From assembly GCF_037969765.1 (NCBI RefSeq), contig NZ_CP150207.1, positions 5,587,501-5,651,500 of the forward strand: a stretch of DNA of 64,000 nt, in the 5' to 3' direction. The stretch is from Paenibacillus sp. FSL W8-0186. GTDB taxonomy: Bacteria > Bacillota > Bacilli > Paenibacillales > Paenibacillaceae. The position numbers and the translations under genes are program-made. How positions within the stretch are numbered: the first letter of the stretch is position 1; each line of letters opens with the position of its first letter. Below, one piece after another: positions 63,052 through 64,000 of the stretch. The notes beneath the pieces were generated by a model. It was not told where the DNA came from, made no database searches, and was given only the letters and a program-made list of their open reading frames with translations.

Positions 63052-63765
63052 TCATTTGCTCTGCTTCAGGGCGATCACCACACGCCGGTTAGGCTCCTCA
63101 CCTTTGCTGTAAGTCTTAACCTCCGGATGGTCCTGAAGTTTGGAATGAATCACTTTGCGCTCTTGCGGCGACATCGGTTCAAGCGCTAGCTCTTTTCGGG
63201 TTCGAACCACCCGGCCAGCAAGCCTGACGGCCAAATCCTCGAGCGTCTTTCTCCGGCGTTCCCGGAAATTCTCTGCATCAAGCACGATACGAACGAAGCT
63301 ATCGGAATAACGGTTAGCGATAATATTCGCCAAATATTGCAGGGCATCAAGGGTTTGTCCTCTCCGCCCGATCAGTAATCCCAAGTCACTGCCGGAAATG
63401 TTCAATACGGTGTTATCCTTCTTATGTTCAATTTCCACATTTACCTGAAGACCCATATTCTCGCCGACGTCTCGAACAAATGACGCCGCCTCCTCATAAG
63501 GATCCCGTTCGTTGCTAACCTCATCCTCTAGAGCAGCTACAGGAACAGTATGGCTCGAACGGCTTCCTTGAAGCGGTTCTGAAACGGTCTCCTCCAGCAA
63601 GGTCAATTCTACCTTGGCTTCCTTGACACCGATCAGCCCCAGGAATCCTTTTGACGGCTGCTCCAACACATTCACGGCGACTTTATCCTCGGTAGTGCCG
63701 AGCTTGGCCAATCCTTGTTTTACAGCTGCTTCAACGGTTTTTCCCGACGTCACAATTTTATTCAT
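63052..63765 (-). CDS. jag: RNA-binding protein Jag/KhpB
   Basis: A 237-residue protein. N-terminal Jag domain (MNKIVTSGKTVEAAVKQGLAKLG), linker, KH domain with GRRGQTLDALQYL (about residues 130-150) and R3H domain (about 165-235, ending EPNRRVVIALKQ). Jag/KhpB binds RNA with KhpA and influences cell division and wall synthesis; it is found next to YidC/SpoIIIJ. It overlaps the yidC stop by four bases. Confidence 0.96.
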   Translation of the reverse strand: MNKIVTSGKTVEAAVKQGLAKLGTTEDKVAVNVLEQPSKGFLGLIGVKEAKVELTLLEETVSEPLQGSRSSHTVPVAALEDEVSNERDPYEEAASFVRDVGENMGLQVNVEIEHKKDNTVLNISGSDLGLLIGRRGQTLDALQYLANIIANRYSDSFVRIVLDAENFRERRRKTLEDLAVRLAGRVVRTRKELALEPMSPQERKVIHSKLQDHPEVKTYSKGEEPNRRVVIALKQSK

Positions 63766-64000
63766 TTCGACTTTTTGGCCTCCTTGGCTCCTTTGCCGGG
63801 ATGACCGGCTTTCAAATTGGAACCGCCCTTTTTCGACTTCGTTCCGCCGCCGCCTTGATTACTCGCTGTAGCAACGACAGGGTCTTTCTTGCGATAAATG
63901 AAATAGTTTTGCGCAATCGTATATAGGTTACTGTACACCCAGTAAAGAGGGAGTGCTGCAGGGAAGTTGTAGGCCATGATGAAAATCAACACTGGGTAGA
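63762..64000 (-). CDS. yidC: YidC/SpoIIIJ membrane insertase, C-terminal part (gene continues beyond window)
   Basis: Open to the window edge; the start is beyond 64000. The visible part contains the last two membrane helices, YPVLIFIMAYNFPAALPLYWVYSNLYTIAQNYFIYRK, typical of YidC, then a basic Gly/Lys-rich tail ending AKEAKKSK. It inserts and folds membrane proteins and, as SpoIIIJ, is needed for forespore gene expression. It is co-transcribed with jag. Confidence 0.95.
   Translation of the reverse strand, partial: YPVLIFIMAYNFPAALPLYWVYSNLYTIAQNYFIYRKKDPVVATASNQGGGGTKSKKGGSNLKAGHPGKGAKEAKKSK

Overview
The window looks like the left flank of the replication origin of a spore-forming Bacillales bacterium, most likely Paenibacillus or a close relative. 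The reasons are the origin-proximal order yidC-jag-mnmE-mnmG-rsmG-noc-parA-parB at the right end, two parS sites, the walRKHIJ operon, sporulation-linked genes (yyaC, an M23 peptidase, spo0J/soj), and Paenibacillus-like versions of pssA and GlpD. Genus assignment is inference from gene content and style, not from a search. Most genes lie on the minus strand, reading away from an origin beyond base 64000.

Layout from left to right. Bases 1-1519 hold a metallo-beta-lactamase-fold hydrolase (5' end cut off) and pssA. Bases 1663-10758 are a 9.1-kb mobile element inserted at the 3' end of rlmH and bounded by 18-bp direct repeats that both encode the RlmH C-terminus (Glu-Pro-Tyr-His-Lys-stop). It carries a large serine recombinase, a rolling-circle-type Rep, a second shortened serine recombinase, a run of small unknown genes and a type II restriction-modification pair. 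Target, core sequence and recombinase type match staphylococcal SCC elements, so I call it SCC-like. Then come rlmH, a CxxH/CxxC protein, glpD (with two unusual insertions), htrA and the essential walJIHKR cell-wall control operon.

Bases 21508-27807 carry a two-component system running directly into an RND pump and its lipoprotein adaptor. Next are an M23 peptidase with LysM and G5 domains, a membrane-anchored unknown protein, purA (with a good promoter and PurR-box-like inverted repeat), dnaB-rplI-gdpP-yybS, a MazG-like protein, a CBS protein, an LCP cell-wall ligase and a five-gene oligopeptide ABC transporter operon.

Bases 45093-48726 are a compact, self-contained circular bacteriocin locus of the uberolysin/circularin type: a 73-aa precursor ending in Asn-Leu-Lys-Ala-Gln-Ala-Ile-Ala-Trp, a 567-aa membrane protein, a SpoIIM/DUF95 protein, an ABC ATPase and a small cationic membrane protein that is the probable immunity factor, with its own sigma-A promoter, a palindrome just upstream of it and a terminator. 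It sits between the opp operon and rpsF-ssb-rpsR.

The rest (48801-64000) is conserved origin-flanking housekeeping: rpsR, ssb, rpsF, a yjzC-like gene, a tRNA-Ser(CGA), DUF951, an MscS channel, DUF3343, yyaC, DUF4446, a cysteine-desulfurase-like enzyme, parB/parA, noc, rsmG, mnmG, mnmE, a repeat-bearing intergenic region, jag and the 3' part of yidC. The two accessory systems most worth attention are the rlmH-integrated element and the circular bacteriocin cluster. Three genes (pssA, the restriction endonuclease, the cysteine desulfurase) also appear to lack ordinary start codons where homology and ribosome-binding sites place their starts.
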